Assembly: GCF_010731615.1 (NCBI RefSeq)
Contig: NZ_AP022618.1
Location: 310,001 to 374,000, forward strand
Origin: Mycolicibacterium insubricum
GTDB lineage: Bacteria > Actinomycetota > Actinomycetes > Mycobacteriales > Mycobacteriaceae
DNA length: 64,000 nt
Reading direction: 5' to 3'
This document shows, in pieces, positions 54,030 to 62,422 of this stretch. The notes beneath the pieces are model-generated. The model ran no database searches. It had not been told where the DNA came from and saw only the letters and a program-made list of their open reading frames with translations. Made by a program: the position numbers and the translations under genes. Position 1 is the first letter of the stretch. Every line of letters begins with the position of its first letter.

Positions 54030-54090
54030 GGCAACGTCGAAGACTGCAGTCAAAACCGCAGGTGAGCGATTCGAACGCCGGAGACCGCTG

Positions 54091-54142
54091 CACCTAAGTG
54101 GTCTTTCAACGCGACCGAGGGTGTTGAAAGACCACTTATGTA
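54091..54142. repeat. Hairpin-family element, copy C
   Basis: CACCTAAGTGGTCTTTCAAC (54091-54110) pairs with 54123-54142 at 18 of 20 positions. The GGTC/GACC boundary again leaves 26 nt between arms. The compensatory change to TAAGTGG/CCACTTA relative to copy B (TAACTGG/CCAGTTA) preserves the stem. The rest of 54143-54281 shows nothing recognisable. Confidence 0.85.
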
Positions 54143-54281
54143 CGCACCGAATGCCCGAACCCCGACACAGCGAGCCCGAAACGCGGCCGAGGCGGAGCCA
54201 CGCTGACCGGATCCACCCTGCACCGAAGAATTGACTGCACCATATGAACCGGGGACACCCACGCTCAGCGGAAGGGCGGCG

Positions 54282-54746
54282 TCAATCCGCCCGGTGGGTG
54301 GCGAAGAACTCGACCAGCGGGGCGGCGCACTCGGCCTCCAGCACTCCCCCGCGCACCTGCGGCCGGTGCGACAGCCGACGGTCGCGCACCACGTCCCACA
54401 GCGAGCCGACGGCCCCGGTCTTGGGTTCCCACGCGCCGAACACCAACCGCCCGACCCGGGCCGCGACCAGTGCGCCGGCGCACATGGTGCACGGCTCGAC
54501 CGTCACCGCCAGCGTCGCACCTTCCAATCGCCAGCCGTCGCCGTGGCGGGCCGCGGCCTCGCGCAGCGCCAGGATCTCGGCGTGTGCGGTCGGGTCGCCG
54601 AGGCGTTCCCGGGCGTTGGCCGCCCGCGCCAGCTCCACCCCGTCCGCGTCGACGATCACCGCGCCGATCGGCACGTCGTCGGCCCCGGCAGCCGATGCCG
54701 CGTCCAGCGCGGCGCGGATCAGTGCCTCGTCGTCAAGCACACGCAC
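54282..54746 (-). CDS. tadA: tRNA-specific adenosine deaminase TadA
   Basis: 154-residue cytidine-deaminase-fold enzyme converting A34 to inosine in tRNA-Arg(ACG). The zinc site is HAEILAL (His, with catalytic Glu) and PCTMCAGAL (two Cys). The length is normal. GTG 54746 (or 54740) starts 4 nt after the stop of the upstream gene, giving the conserved Rv3753c-tadA pair. Confidence 0.92.
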   Translation of the reverse strand: MRVLDDEALIRAALDAASAAGADDVPIGAVIVDADGVELARAANARERLGDPTAHAEILALREAAARHGDGWRLEGATLAVTVEPCTMCAGALVAARVGRLVFGAWEPKTGAVGSLWDVVRDRRLSHRPQVRGGVLEAECAAPLVEFFATHRAD

Positions 54747-54750
54747 CCGC

Positions 54751-55266
54751 TCAGCGGTCGAACGCGTCCAGCACGGCGGCGAACTCGGCGCCAAAGCCCA
54801 TCTCCCGGGCGATCCGGGTCAGCTGCTCGTCGGCATAGAGTTCGGTTTCGGTCAGGATGACCCCGAGCACCCCGGCCGGCAGCCCGAGGTCGGACAGCAC
54901 CTCGAGGTCCCCGACCTCAAACGGCTCGGAGTCCTCCAGCTCCTCGTCGTCGATGTCGGCGTCGAGGCGCTCCAGCACCTCGGCCGCCAGGTCGTAGTCC
55001 AGCGCGGCGGTGGCGTCCGACAACAGCAGTCGGGTACCCGCCGGGGCCGGCCGGACGATGACGAAAAACTCGTGGTCGATGTCGAGCAGGCCGAACACGG
55101 CGCCGGCGGCCCGCAGCTCCCGCAGCTGGGTCTCCGCGGCGGGCAGCCCCTCGGATGCGGTGGCGGGCAGCGCCGCGCAACGCCACTTGCCGTCCTCCTG
55201 CACGACCGAGATCCCGAATAACTCCGGGTGGTCGGCTTCCGGCGCGGACGCCCGCTGTGCTCCCAT
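54751..55266 (-). CDS. tRNA adenosine deaminase-associated protein (Rv3753c type)
   Basis: 171-residue actinobacterial protein consistently encoded just before tadA. It has a beta-rich N-terminal half (LFGISVVQEDGKWRCAALPA; FGLLDIDHEFFVIVRPAP), a short acidic stretch (DIDDEELEDSEPFEVGD), and a helical end (LTRIAREMGFGAEFAAVLDAFD). No catalytic motif. The association with TadA rests on conserved neighbourhood. Confidence 0.88.
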   Translation of the reverse strand: MGAQRASAPEADHPELFGISVVQEDGKWRCAALPATASEGLPAAETQLRELRAAGAVFGLLDIDHEFFVIVRPAPAGTRLLLSDATAALDYDLAAEVLERLDADIDDEELEDSEPFEVGDLEVLSDLGLPAGVLGVILTETELYADEQLTRIAREMGFGAEFAAVLDAFDR

Positions 55267-55346
55267 GCCGGGTAACGGTAGTCCGCCGGAGCGACCCGCA
55301 CCAGGTGAGCCGGGCGCCGGGCCGCCGCATATGTCAACCTTGAGCG

Positions 55347-56318
55347 GTGACGGCGACAGCGCAGCGATCCCCCGTGTGTGTCCTGGGGCTCGGCCTCATC
55401 GGCGGCTCACTGCTGCGGGCGGCGACCGCGGCCGGCTACCGGGCGTTCGGCTACAACCGCGGTCTCGACGGGGCCCAGGCCGCCCGCGCCGACGGGTTCG
55501 ACGTCTCCACCGACCTGACCGCGACGCTGGCCCGCGCCGCCGAGGTCGACTCGCTGATCGTCATCGCCGTGCCGATGCCGGCCCTGGCCCACCTGCTCGA
55601 TCGCATCGCCCATACCGCCCCGGGCTGTGCGCTGACCGATGTGATCAGCGTCAAGGGCGCGGTGCGCGATGCGGTGACCGCGGCCGGCCTGGACGCCAAT
55701 TTCGTCGGCGGGCATCCGATGACCGGTACCGCCCATTCCGGCTGGGCCGCCGGTGACCAGCGGCTGTTCGTCGGGGCGCCGTGGGTGCTGACCGTCGACG
55801 ATCACGTCGACGCCGGAAACTGGATGACGGTGATGCGGCTGGCCCTGGACTGCGGCGCGGTGGTCGTTCCGGCGAAGGCCGACGAGCACGACGCGGCCGC
55901 CGCCGCGATCTCACACCTGCCGCATCTGGTGGCCGAGGCGGTCGCCGAATCCGCCGCCGACGTCCCGCTGGCGTTCGCGCTGGCCGCCGGGTCGTTCCGG
56001 GACTCCACCCGGGTCGCAGCCACCGCCCCCGACCTGGTGCGCGCCATGTGCGAGGCCAACGCCGACGAACTGCTCAAGGCCCTCGACCGCACCATCGAAC
56101 TGCTCGAACGGGCCCGGACCACGCTCGTCGAACAAGGATCGGTGGCCGAACTGGTGGAGGCCGGGCACGCGTCCCGGGTGCGCTACGACAACTTCCCACG
56201 GCCCGAGGTGGTCACCGTGACGGTCGGCGAGCCGGGCTGGCGCGCCCAGCTGGCCGCCGCCGGGCGGGCCGGTTCGGTGATCAGATCCGCTCTGCCAGGC
56301 CCGGGTACTCCACGATGA
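55347..56318 (+). CDS. tyrA: Prephenate dehydrogenase TyrA
   Basis: 323-residue tyrosine-pathway enzyme. The NAD-binding motif is [15 protein letters not shown]. The catalytic His lies in [14 protein letters not shown], with a further conserved His in [21 protein letters not shown] and [12 protein letters not shown] are family blocks. Length is normal without an ACT domain. GTG 55347. The last 38 bp overlap the convergent glycolipid-binding gene. Confidence 0.92.
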   Translation: MTATAQRSPVCVLGLGLIGGSLLRAATAAGYRAFGYNRGLDGAQAARADGFDVSTDLTATLARAAEVDSLIVIAVPMPALAHLLDRIAHTAPGCALTDVISVKGAVRDAVTAAGLDANFVGGHPMTGTAHSGWAAGDQRLFVGAPWVLTVDDHVDAGNWMTVMRLALDCGAVVVPAKADEHDAAAAAISHLPHLVAEAVAESAADVPLAFALAAGSFRDSTRVAATAPDLVRAMCEANADELLKALDRTIELLERARTTLVEQGSVAELVEAGHASRVRYDNFPRPEVVTVTVGEPGWRAQLAAAGRAGSVIRSALPGPGTPR

Positions 56319-56877
56319 ATCCGTCGTCGTCGACGCTGAGCGGGGTGTTGGCGACCGGCGACTGCAGGTTGATCACCCCGTCGCCCTCGCTGGAGTAGCT
56401 CAGCGTGGCGGGCTTGACCTCGAGCTCGGGCAGCCAGACGTAGACCACCGGCAGGATCAGCGAGTCGATCCGCCGGTGCAGCGCGGTCCGCCGGATCGGC
56501 AGCGCGTTGAAGAACGGGCTGAACACCACGTCGACGTCCAGCGCCCCGTCGAACGTCAACCGGGAGGTCTGGCCGGTCTGGCTCTGCACCAGCCACATGT
56601 TCTCGTCGTCGCGGGCGATGGACAGCTGCCGCTCGCGCTCGGCGAGGGTGACGGTCATGGACAGCCGCTTGGTCGCGCCGGACTCGTCGGTGACCAGGTC
56701 ATAGGAGGCGGAGAACGCCGGTGCGGTCTCCGTGCGGGCAGACACGATGCGACCGTAGGCCTTCAGCCGGTTGCCGGAGAGCTGAACCCGCACCGACTCC
56801 ATCCGTGACACTTGCTGCGCACGCCAGGTCAGGATCGCCGGCCATGCGCTGGGGCTCTCGTGCTCGGATGCGCTCAC
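56281..56877 (-). CDS. Putative glycolipid-binding protein (PF06475 type)
   Basis: 198-residue soluble protein resembling the putative glycolipid-binding family. Blocks: [40 protein letters not shown], and [12 protein letters not shown]...[17 protein letters not shown]. Position after tyrA fits Rv3755c. No signal peptide. The 3' end overlaps tyrA by 38 bp in antisense, so the C-terminal end is constrained by two genes. Confidence 0.78.
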   Translation of the reverse strand: MSASEHESPSAWPAILTWRAQQVSRMESVRVQLSGNRLKAYGRIVSARTETAPAFSASYDLVTDESGATKRLSMTVTLAERERQLSIARDDENMWLVQSQTGQTSRLTFDGALDVDVVFSPFFNALPIRRTALHRRIDSLILPVVYVWLPELEVKPATLSYSSEGDGVINLQSPVANTPLSVDDDGFIVEYPGLAERI

Positions 56878-56968
56878 GGTTCCAATCTAGGGTAAGGATC
56901 GGGTCGTTCGCAGTCCGGGAGCCGGTCAATTTTGACCAACCGGCGCGGCACCCATGCACAATGTGCTG

Positions 56969-57325
56969 ATGGGTACTCATCCGGATCCACCCGTCGAGCC
57001 GTCGAAGCCGCCGGCCACCCCGGCCGTGCCGGCACCCGAGCCGTCCGTCCATGTCGTCGAGGACGAGGCCAGTCGGCTGACCCGGGCCGGCGCCCTGTGG
57101 ACGGCGCTGACCCTCGGCTTCCTGGTGTTGATCCTGCTGCTGATCTTCATCGTGCAGAACACCGAGGTGACGAAGTTCAGGTTCTTCTCCTTGCACTGGG
57201 AACTCCCGCTGGGGGTGGCGACGCTGTTCGCGGCGATCGCCGGCGGCCTGGTCACCGTCGCCGTCGGCATGGTGCGGATCATCCAGCTGCGCCGGGTGGC
57301 CAAGAAGAGCCTCAAGAGCCACTGA
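56969..57325 (+). CDS. LapA-domain membrane protein
   Basis: 118-residue protein. A Pro-rich cytoplasmic N-terminus (about 45 residues) is followed by two transmembrane segments (LTLGFLVLILLLIFIVQNTE; GVATLFAAIAGGLVTVAVGM) around the hallmark FIVQNTEVTKFRFF of the LapA/DUF1049 family, ending in a basic tail. ATG 56969 is preferred to 56954. Homologues take part in lipopolysaccharide or envelope assembly in other bacteria; the role in mycobacteria is unknown. Confidence 0.8.
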   Translation: MGTHPDPPVEPSKPPATPAVPAPEPSVHVVEDEASRLTRAGALWTALTLGFLVLILLLIFIVQNTEVTKFRFFSLHWELPLGVATLFAAIAGGLVTVAVGMVRIIQLRRVAKKSLKSH

Positions 57326-57332
57326 CCGGGGT

Positions 57333-57959
57333 TCAGACCGACGCGATCCCCGCGCCGTCGAGAATCCGGTGCAGTACCGGCACCAGGAAGTTGCGCGCGT
57401 AGTTCTCCGGTCCCTCGGGGCCATCGATGTCGAGCACCCCACCCGGGGTCGGCACCAGGGAGTGCACGCAGCGGGCGACGTGTTCGGCGAACGGCGCCCG
57501 CATCTCCTCCGGGATGTTCTCACCGCGTGTCAGTGACACGATGAACTCGCGCGATCGCTCCATCGCCGGACTCTGCGGCCCCATGAAGTAGGTCCGGATG
57601 GCGTCGGGGTTGGTGCGCAGGATGGTCTGCAGCGCCTGGTGGTCCCGCAACGCCCGGTATCCGGTGGCAAACCCGGCGACCAACCGGTCCTCGGGGTCAT
57701 CGACGGGTTCGACGGCGGCGGTGACCTTGGCGAAGAAACGGGACAGCTCCCGTTCCACAGTGGCCCCGATCAGGGCCTCCTTGCCCGGGAAATGCAGGTA
57801 GAGCGTCGCGCGCCCGATCCGGCCGGCCCGCGCGATCTCGTCCATGGAGAACTTGCGGGGGCCGGTCACCTCGGCCACCCGCAACGTCCTGCGTTCGCAG
57901 AACAACCATCGCGCCTCGGAGAAGACGGTCGCGCTGCTGGTGATGCAGTCGCTGGACAA
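57333..57959 (-). CDS. TetR-family regulator, probably 5'-truncated
   Basis: Up to 208 residues. The HTH is FSMDEIARAGRIGRATLYLHFPGKEALI, followed by a TetR ligand domain (FATGYRALRDHQALQTILRTNP; FAEHVARCVHSLVPTPGG). The usual first helix before the HTH (ILDAAxxLFxExG) is not seen. The frame upstream of about residue 30 is the antisense of a GMC-oxidoreductase fragment, so the native 5' end and promoter seem deleted. Probably non-functional or expressed from a new start. Confidence 0.7.
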   Translation of the reverse strand: MSSDCITSSATVFSEARWLFCERRTLRVAEVTGPRKFSMDEIARAGRIGRATLYLHFPGKEALIGATVERELSRFFAKVTAAVEPVDDPEDRLVAGFATGYRALRDHQALQTILRTNPDAIRTYFMGPQSPAMERSREFIVSLTRGENIPEEMRAPFAEHVARCVHSLVPTPGGVLDIDGPEGPENYARNFLVPVLHRILDGAGIASV

Positions 57960-58437
57960 TTCGCTGACGTCCTATCTGCGGGGCCGCAGAATGACCACCA
58001 AACAGGGTGTCGGCGAACCAAATCCGACGTGGATCCCGGTCGCGCACGACATCGCCCGGCGCTACGCCGACAAGATCGATGGCGATCCGGCCGGCGGCAT
58101 CAACGATGTGATGAACATCCCGGCCACCGCGCACTACATCGGCGGCTGTGTGATCGGCACGTCGGCCGACGAGGGGGTCGTCGACCCGTACCAGCGGATC
58201 TACGGCCATCCGGGTCTGCACATCGCCGACGGCTCGGCGATCACCGCGAACCTGGGCGTCAACCCGTCGTTGACCATCACCGCGCAGGCCGAGCGGGCGA
58301 TGTCGTTCTGGCCCAACAAGGGTGAGCCCGATCCCCGGCCGGCGCTGGGCGATCGGTACCGACGCATCGATCCGGTCGCCCCGGCGCACCCCACGGTGCC
58401 CGCCGGCGCGCCGGGCGCTCTGCGCCTGGCCCTCTGA
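57885..58437 (+). pseudogene. C-terminal fragment of a cholesterol-oxidase-like GMC oxidoreductase (ChoD type)
   Basis: About 184 codons matching only the C-terminal third of the mycobacterial ChoD/GMC family: KTVALLVMQSLDNSLTSYL, GEPNPTWIPVAHDIARRYAD, HYIGGCVIGTSADEGVVDPYQRIYGHPG, and ITANLGVNPSLTITAQAERAMSFWPNKGE. The FAD-binding N-terminus (GxGxxG) and about 380 residues are absent. The fragment begins abruptly inside the 5' part of the TetR gene on the other strand, marking a deletion junction near 57885. Confidence 0.82.
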
Positions 58438-58474
58438 CAGCGGCCGCCCCACCAAGCCCGTCAGACCAAGCGGT

Positions 58475-59083
58475 TCAGTCGCGGACGCGGCTGGGCAGCA
58501 GATCCCAGACGTGGTCGGCGGAGTTCACCGCGGCGACCCGCACCGTCCCGCGCCGGGAGTACAGCACCCGGGTGAGCGACGCGTAGTCGATGGTGAACGC
58601 CAGCAGCGCGCGGGTGCCCAGCAACTCGTGCAGCAGCACGTTGATCACCCCGCCGTGGCTGAAGATCGCGACGGTGTCGGCGGGATCGGTGGCCGCGACG
58701 AGCTCCCCGACCGCCGCTCGGATCCGTTCCCGGAAGGCCTGCTCGTCGACCCCGGCGGGCAGCTGCCCGGCCACCATCCGGGCCCACGCTTCGGGCCGTT
58801 CGGTGCGCAGTTGCTCCACGGGCAGATACTCGGCCATCCCGCGGTCGTATTCGGCCAGCCGCTCGTCGATCTCGATGGGCAGTCCCCGCGCGGCGGCCAC
58901 CGGCTCGGCGGTCTGCACAGCGCGGCGCTGCGGGCTGCTGACGACACGCGCGATCCGGAACCGGTCCAGCGCCTCGGGCAGCCGGGCGGCCTGCTCGACG
59001 CCGATCTCCGAGAGCGCCGGGTCGGCACCGTGGCCGGGTTCGCTGCGCAGCGGCAGGGCGTGCCGGATCGCGATCAGCTGCAC
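58475..59083 (-). CDS. Histidine phosphatase superfamily protein
   Basis: 202-residue phosphoglycerate-mutase-like phosphatase. The catalytic phospho-His lies in LIAIRHALPLRS (RHA in place of RHG), the second Arg in VVSSPQRRAVQTAEPV, Glu in DERLAEYDRG, and the second His in VAIFSHGGVINVLLHEL. GTG 59083 follows AGGAG. Substrate unknown. Convergent with the choD fragment. Confidence 0.88.
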   Translation of the reverse strand: MQLIAIRHALPLRSEPGHGADPALSEIGVEQAARLPEALDRFRIARVVSSPQRRAVQTAEPVAAARGLPIEIDERLAEYDRGMAEYLPVEQLRTERPEAWARMVAGQLPAGVDEQAFRERIRAAVGELVAATDPADTVAIFSHGGVINVLLHELLGTRALLAFTIDYASLTRVLYSRRGTVRVAAVNSADHVWDLLPSRVRD

Positions 59084-59141
59084 TGGTTCTCCTACCGGCC
59101 GTCCACCCGTGTTGTCCCGCCCAATATAGAGCCCGGTGTCC

Positions 59142-61034
59142 TCAGCCCTGCAGGTCGTAGACGGTGACCCCGTCGACGGTCTGCGACGCGAAGTTGTCCT
59201 TCACCCACGCGCTGATCTGATTCCCGGCGCTGTCGGTGCCGCCGCCGAAGCCGCCCGGACCCTTGCGGCCGCCGAAGCCCTGGCCGATCAGGAAGTAGCG
59301 GATCTGGCCGTCGGCGACGTAGCGCTGGAACTGCTCGGGTGTCGGGGCGTCGTCGCCACCGGAGAAACCGCCGATCGCCATGATCGCGGCGCCGGTCTTG
59401 AGTTCCAGGTCACCAGCGGTGTGCGAGCCGACCGTCGCGGCCGCCCACCGGGTCTGCGTCGAGGTCAGCAGATGCTCCAGCGCCGTGGTGTCCTGGTCCT
59501 GACCGCCGCCGGGAGGCCGCGGCATTGCCGACCCACCGCGTGCCGGTCCCGACGTGGGCAACCCGCCGCTGTGCGCGGCGATGACCGTCTCCAGGGTGTA
59601 GGCGGCGGTCGGCGCCAAACCGAGCAGCAGGCCCGCGACGGCCAGCGCGGCACTGCGCCGCCGGTCGAGCCCGACGATCAGCACGGCGGCCACCGCGATC
59701 GCGCCCACCAGGACGGTCCAGCGCAGCCACGGCAGCCAGTCCGGTGTGCGGTCGAGCAGTACGAAGCTCCACACGCCGGTGACGGCGAGCATCAGACCCA
59801 ACACCAGTCGGGATGCGAAATAGGCTCGGCCCCGCCATAATTCGACCACCGCGACACCGATGACTCCGGCCACACCGGGCGCCAGCGCGATGGTGTAGTA
59901 CGGGTGCAAGATGCCCTTCATGTAACTCAGCACGCCCGCGGTGACCACCATCCAGCCGCCCCACAGCAGCAGGGCCGCGCGGGTCCGGTCGGTGCGCATC
60001 CCGCGGCGGGTGAACCAGGCCCCGGCGATCAGACCGATCACCGCGGCCGGCAGCAGCCAGGAAATCTCGGTGCCGAACGCCTCGCCGAACATCCTGGTGA
60101 ACCCCGGGTCTCCGCCGAACGCGGCTCCGCCCGGACCCCCGGGGCCGCCCGAGCCGCCGGGGGTGCGGGTGGGATTGCCCGATCCGCCGAGCACCCGGCC
60201 CAGCCCGTTGTAGCCGATCGCCAGTTCCAGCAGGCTGTTGTCGGTCGACCCGCCGATGTAGGGACGCGCATCGGCCGGCCACAGTTGCACCAGCAGCAGA
60301 TACCAGCCGGCGGACGCGATCATCGCGGCCAGGCCGATCAGCAGGTTCCGGACCCGCGTCCACACCCCGCCCGCAGTGGCGACCAGCACGACGGCGGCCA
60401 GCGCCGGGATCACCAGGAACGCCTGCATGAGCTTGGTCAGGAAGGCGAACCCCAGCGCTACCCCGGACAGCGCCACCCACCGCGTCGGGTTGGCGTCGAT
60501 CGCCCGCACGACGGCATAGGCGGCGACGACCAGCAGCAGCACCAGCAGCGCGTCGGGGTTGTTGTAGCGGAACATCAGCGCGGCGACGGGCGTCAGCGCC
60601 AGCACCGTTCCGGCCAGCAGACCGGCGGCCGGGCCGTTGGTGCGCCGGACCGCGGCGTAGAGCAGCCCGACGGACCCGACGCCCATCAGCGCCTGCGGGA
60701 CCAGCATGCTCCAGGAGTTGAAGCCGAAGATCCGACCGGCGGCGGCCATCACCCAGATCGACGCCGGCGGCTTGTCGACGGTGATCGCGTTGGCCGAGTC
60801 CAGCGAACCGAACAGCCAGGCCCGCAGATCCTGGGTGCCGGCCTGCACGGCCGCGGCGTAGAACTGGTTGCCGTACCCCAGCGAGCCGAGTGACCACAGG
60901 TACAGCGCCGCGGTGAGGATCAGCAGGGCAGCCAGCGCGGACCGCTCCCAGCGCGGCCGAACCCCCGGGCGGGCGGCCGTCGGCTCCGGGGCGGTGTCGG
61001 TGACGGTCACGTCATCGATCATGGTCGTGGTCAT
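59142..61034 (-). CDS. GT39-type (ArnT/PMT-like) membrane glycosyltransferase
   Basis: 630-residue polytopic glycosyltransferase of the GT-C fold, with about 11-13 hydrophobic segments. The first extracytoplasmic loop has DLRAWLFGSLDSANAITVDKPP, carrying the catalytic acidic residues and DKPP. MFRYNNPDALLVLLL follows. A Gly/Pro-rich loop sits near residues 285-310. The soluble C-terminal domain (ALEHLLTSTQTRWAAATVG to GVTVYDLQG) is shared with the paralogue at 62423. It probably moves a sugar from polyprenyl phosphate to a periplasmic acceptor, supplied by the adjacent GT2 enzyme. Confidence 0.85.
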   Translation of the reverse strand: MTTTMIDDVTVTDTAPEPTAARPGVRPRWERSALAALLILTAALYLWSLGSLGYGNQFYAAAVQAGTQDLRAWLFGSLDSANAITVDKPPASIWVMAAAGRIFGFNSWSMLVPQALMGVGSVGLLYAAVRRTNGPAAGLLAGTVLALTPVAALMFRYNNPDALLVLLLVVAAYAVVRAIDANPTRWVALSGVALGFAFLTKLMQAFLVIPALAAVVLVATAGGVWTRVRNLLIGLAAMIASAGWYLLLVQLWPADARPYIGGSTDNSLLELAIGYNGLGRVLGGSGNPTRTPGGSGGPGGPGGAAFGGDPGFTRMFGEAFGTEISWLLPAAVIGLIAGAWFTRRGMRTDRTRAALLLWGGWMVVTAGVLSYMKGILHPYYTIALAPGVAGVIGVAVVELWRGRAYFASRLVLGLMLAVTGVWSFVLLDRTPDWLPWLRWTVLVGAIAVAAVLIVGLDRRRSAALAVAGLLLGLAPTAAYTLETVIAAHSGGLPTSGPARGGSAMPRPPGGGQDQDTTALEHLLTSTQTRWAAATVGSHTAGDLELKTGAAIMAIGGFSGGDDAPTPEQFQRYVADGQIRYFLIGQGFGGRKGPGGFGGGTDSAGNQISAWVKDNFASQTVDGVTVYDLQG

Positions 61035-61049
61035 CGGGGCGGTCCGGGT

Positions 61050-62360
61050 TCAGCCCTGCCGGACGGTGCGCCGCGGGTGGAACACCCAGCCGCGCAGCAG
61101 CACGAACCGCACCACGGTGGCCAGCAGGTTCGCCGCGACCAGCACGCTCAGCTCGACCAGCCGGTGCGGTTCGCCGAGGCTGTGCAGCAGGGCCAGCGCA
61201 CCGCTGGTCAACCCCAGCCCGATGCCGAAGACGACCAGGCCCTCGAACTGGTGGCGGGCCGCACCGGCCGCACCGCGCACCCCGAAGGTGAACCGCCGGT
61301 TGGCGGCGGTGTTGCCGACGGCGGTGACCAGCAGCGCGACCAGGTTCGCGCCCTGCGGACCGAGCACGCCGCGCAGCGCCATGAACAGCAGCAGGTAGGC
61401 GACGGTGCTCAGCACGCCGATGGTCGCGAAGAACACGCCCTGGCGCAGCAGTGAGCGCTGCTGGCCGGCCAGCGCGGCGCTGTTGCGCCCGGCGCCGAAC
61501 TGGGCGGCGATGGCGGCGACCGGGATCTCGCCGGTGGCGAACCCCTTCAGCAGCCGGGCCACGCCCCGCAGGTCGGCGACGGCGGTGGCGACGATGTCGA
61601 CGCGGCTGTCCGGGTCGTCGACCCAGTCCACCGGAACTTCGTGGATGCGCAGGCCGCTGCGTTCGGCGAGTACCAGCAGTTCGGTGTCGAAGAACCAGCC
61701 GGTGTCCTCCACCAACGGCAGCAGCGCGTGCGCGACGTCGGCGCGGATGGCCTTGAACCCGCACTGGGCGTCGGAGAACTTGGCCGACAGGGTGGAGCGC
61801 AGGATCAGGTTGTAGCAGCGGGAGATGAACTCGCGCTTGGGTCCGCGGACCACCCGCGATGCGCGGTCCAGCCGGGTGCCGATCGCGACGTCGGAGTGCC
61901 CGGAGATCAGCGGGGCGACCAGCGGCAGCAGGGCGGCCAGGTCGGTGGACAGGTCGACGTCCATGTAGGCCAGCACCGGGGCGTCCGAGGCGTCCCACAC
62001 CGCGTGCAGCGCGCGGCCGCGGCCCTTCTGCTCCAGCCGCACGACGCGGACCTCGTCGAACTCGTCGGCCAGCGCCGCGGCGATGCGCGGGGTCTGGTCG
62101 ATGCTGGCGTTGTCGGCGATGGTGATCCGGTAGCTGAAGCCGAACTGCTGCTCCAGGTAGCGGTGCAGCCGCCGCACCGAACCGGCCAGTGCGACCTGCT
62201 CGTTGTAGACCGGGACGACGACGTCGAGCACCGGGACCCCGTGTTCGGCGGCGAACCGGGCGGCATTGGGCCGGAGGTCGCGCTCGCGTGCCGTGTCGGC
62301 GACGGGGGTGGTGTCGGCGTCGGCCGGCGGGGCGATCGGGGTGTCCAGTGTGGCGTTCAT
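61050..62360 (-). CDS. GT2 polyprenyl-phosphate glycosyltransferase fused to GtrA domain
   Basis: 436-residue fusion. The N-terminal GT2 domain (about residues 40-280) has VVVPVYNEQVALAGSV, DNASIDQT and the DxD-like YMDVDLSTDL, then FSDAQCGFKAIR, as in dolichol/decaprenyl-phosphate sugar synthases. The C-terminal ~130 residues hold four transmembrane segments of a GtrA-like domain (FFATIGVLSTVAYLLLFMAL). ATG 62360 has AGGA upstream; ATG 62426 overlaps the upstream gene (ATGA) and is an alternative. It likely makes and helps flip the lipid-linked sugar used by the flanking GT39 enzymes. Confidence 0.87.
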   Translation of the reverse strand: MNATLDTPIAPPADADTTPVADTARERDLRPNAARFAAEHGVPVLDVVVPVYNEQVALAGSVRRLHRYLEQQFGFSYRITIADNASIDQTPRIAAALADEFDEVRVVRLEQKGRGRALHAVWDASDAPVLAYMDVDLSTDLAALLPLVAPLISGHSDVAIGTRLDRASRVVRGPKREFISRCYNLILRSTLSAKFSDAQCGFKAIRADVAHALLPLVEDTGWFFDTELLVLAERSGLRIHEVPVDWVDDPDSRVDIVATAVADLRGVARLLKGFATGEIPVAAIAAQFGAGRNSAALAGQQRSLLRQGVFFATIGVLSTVAYLLLFMALRGVLGPQGANLVALLVTAVGNTAANRRFTFGVRGAAGAARHQFEGLVVFGIGLGLTSGALALLHSLGEPHRLVELSVLVAANLLATVVRFVLLRGWVFHPRRTVRQG

Positions 62361-62422
62361 GCGTTCATCCTGGATTTCCGAAATTAGCCGGCAGTTGGCC
62401 TTTGCTATGTGCTCCCTGTGAG

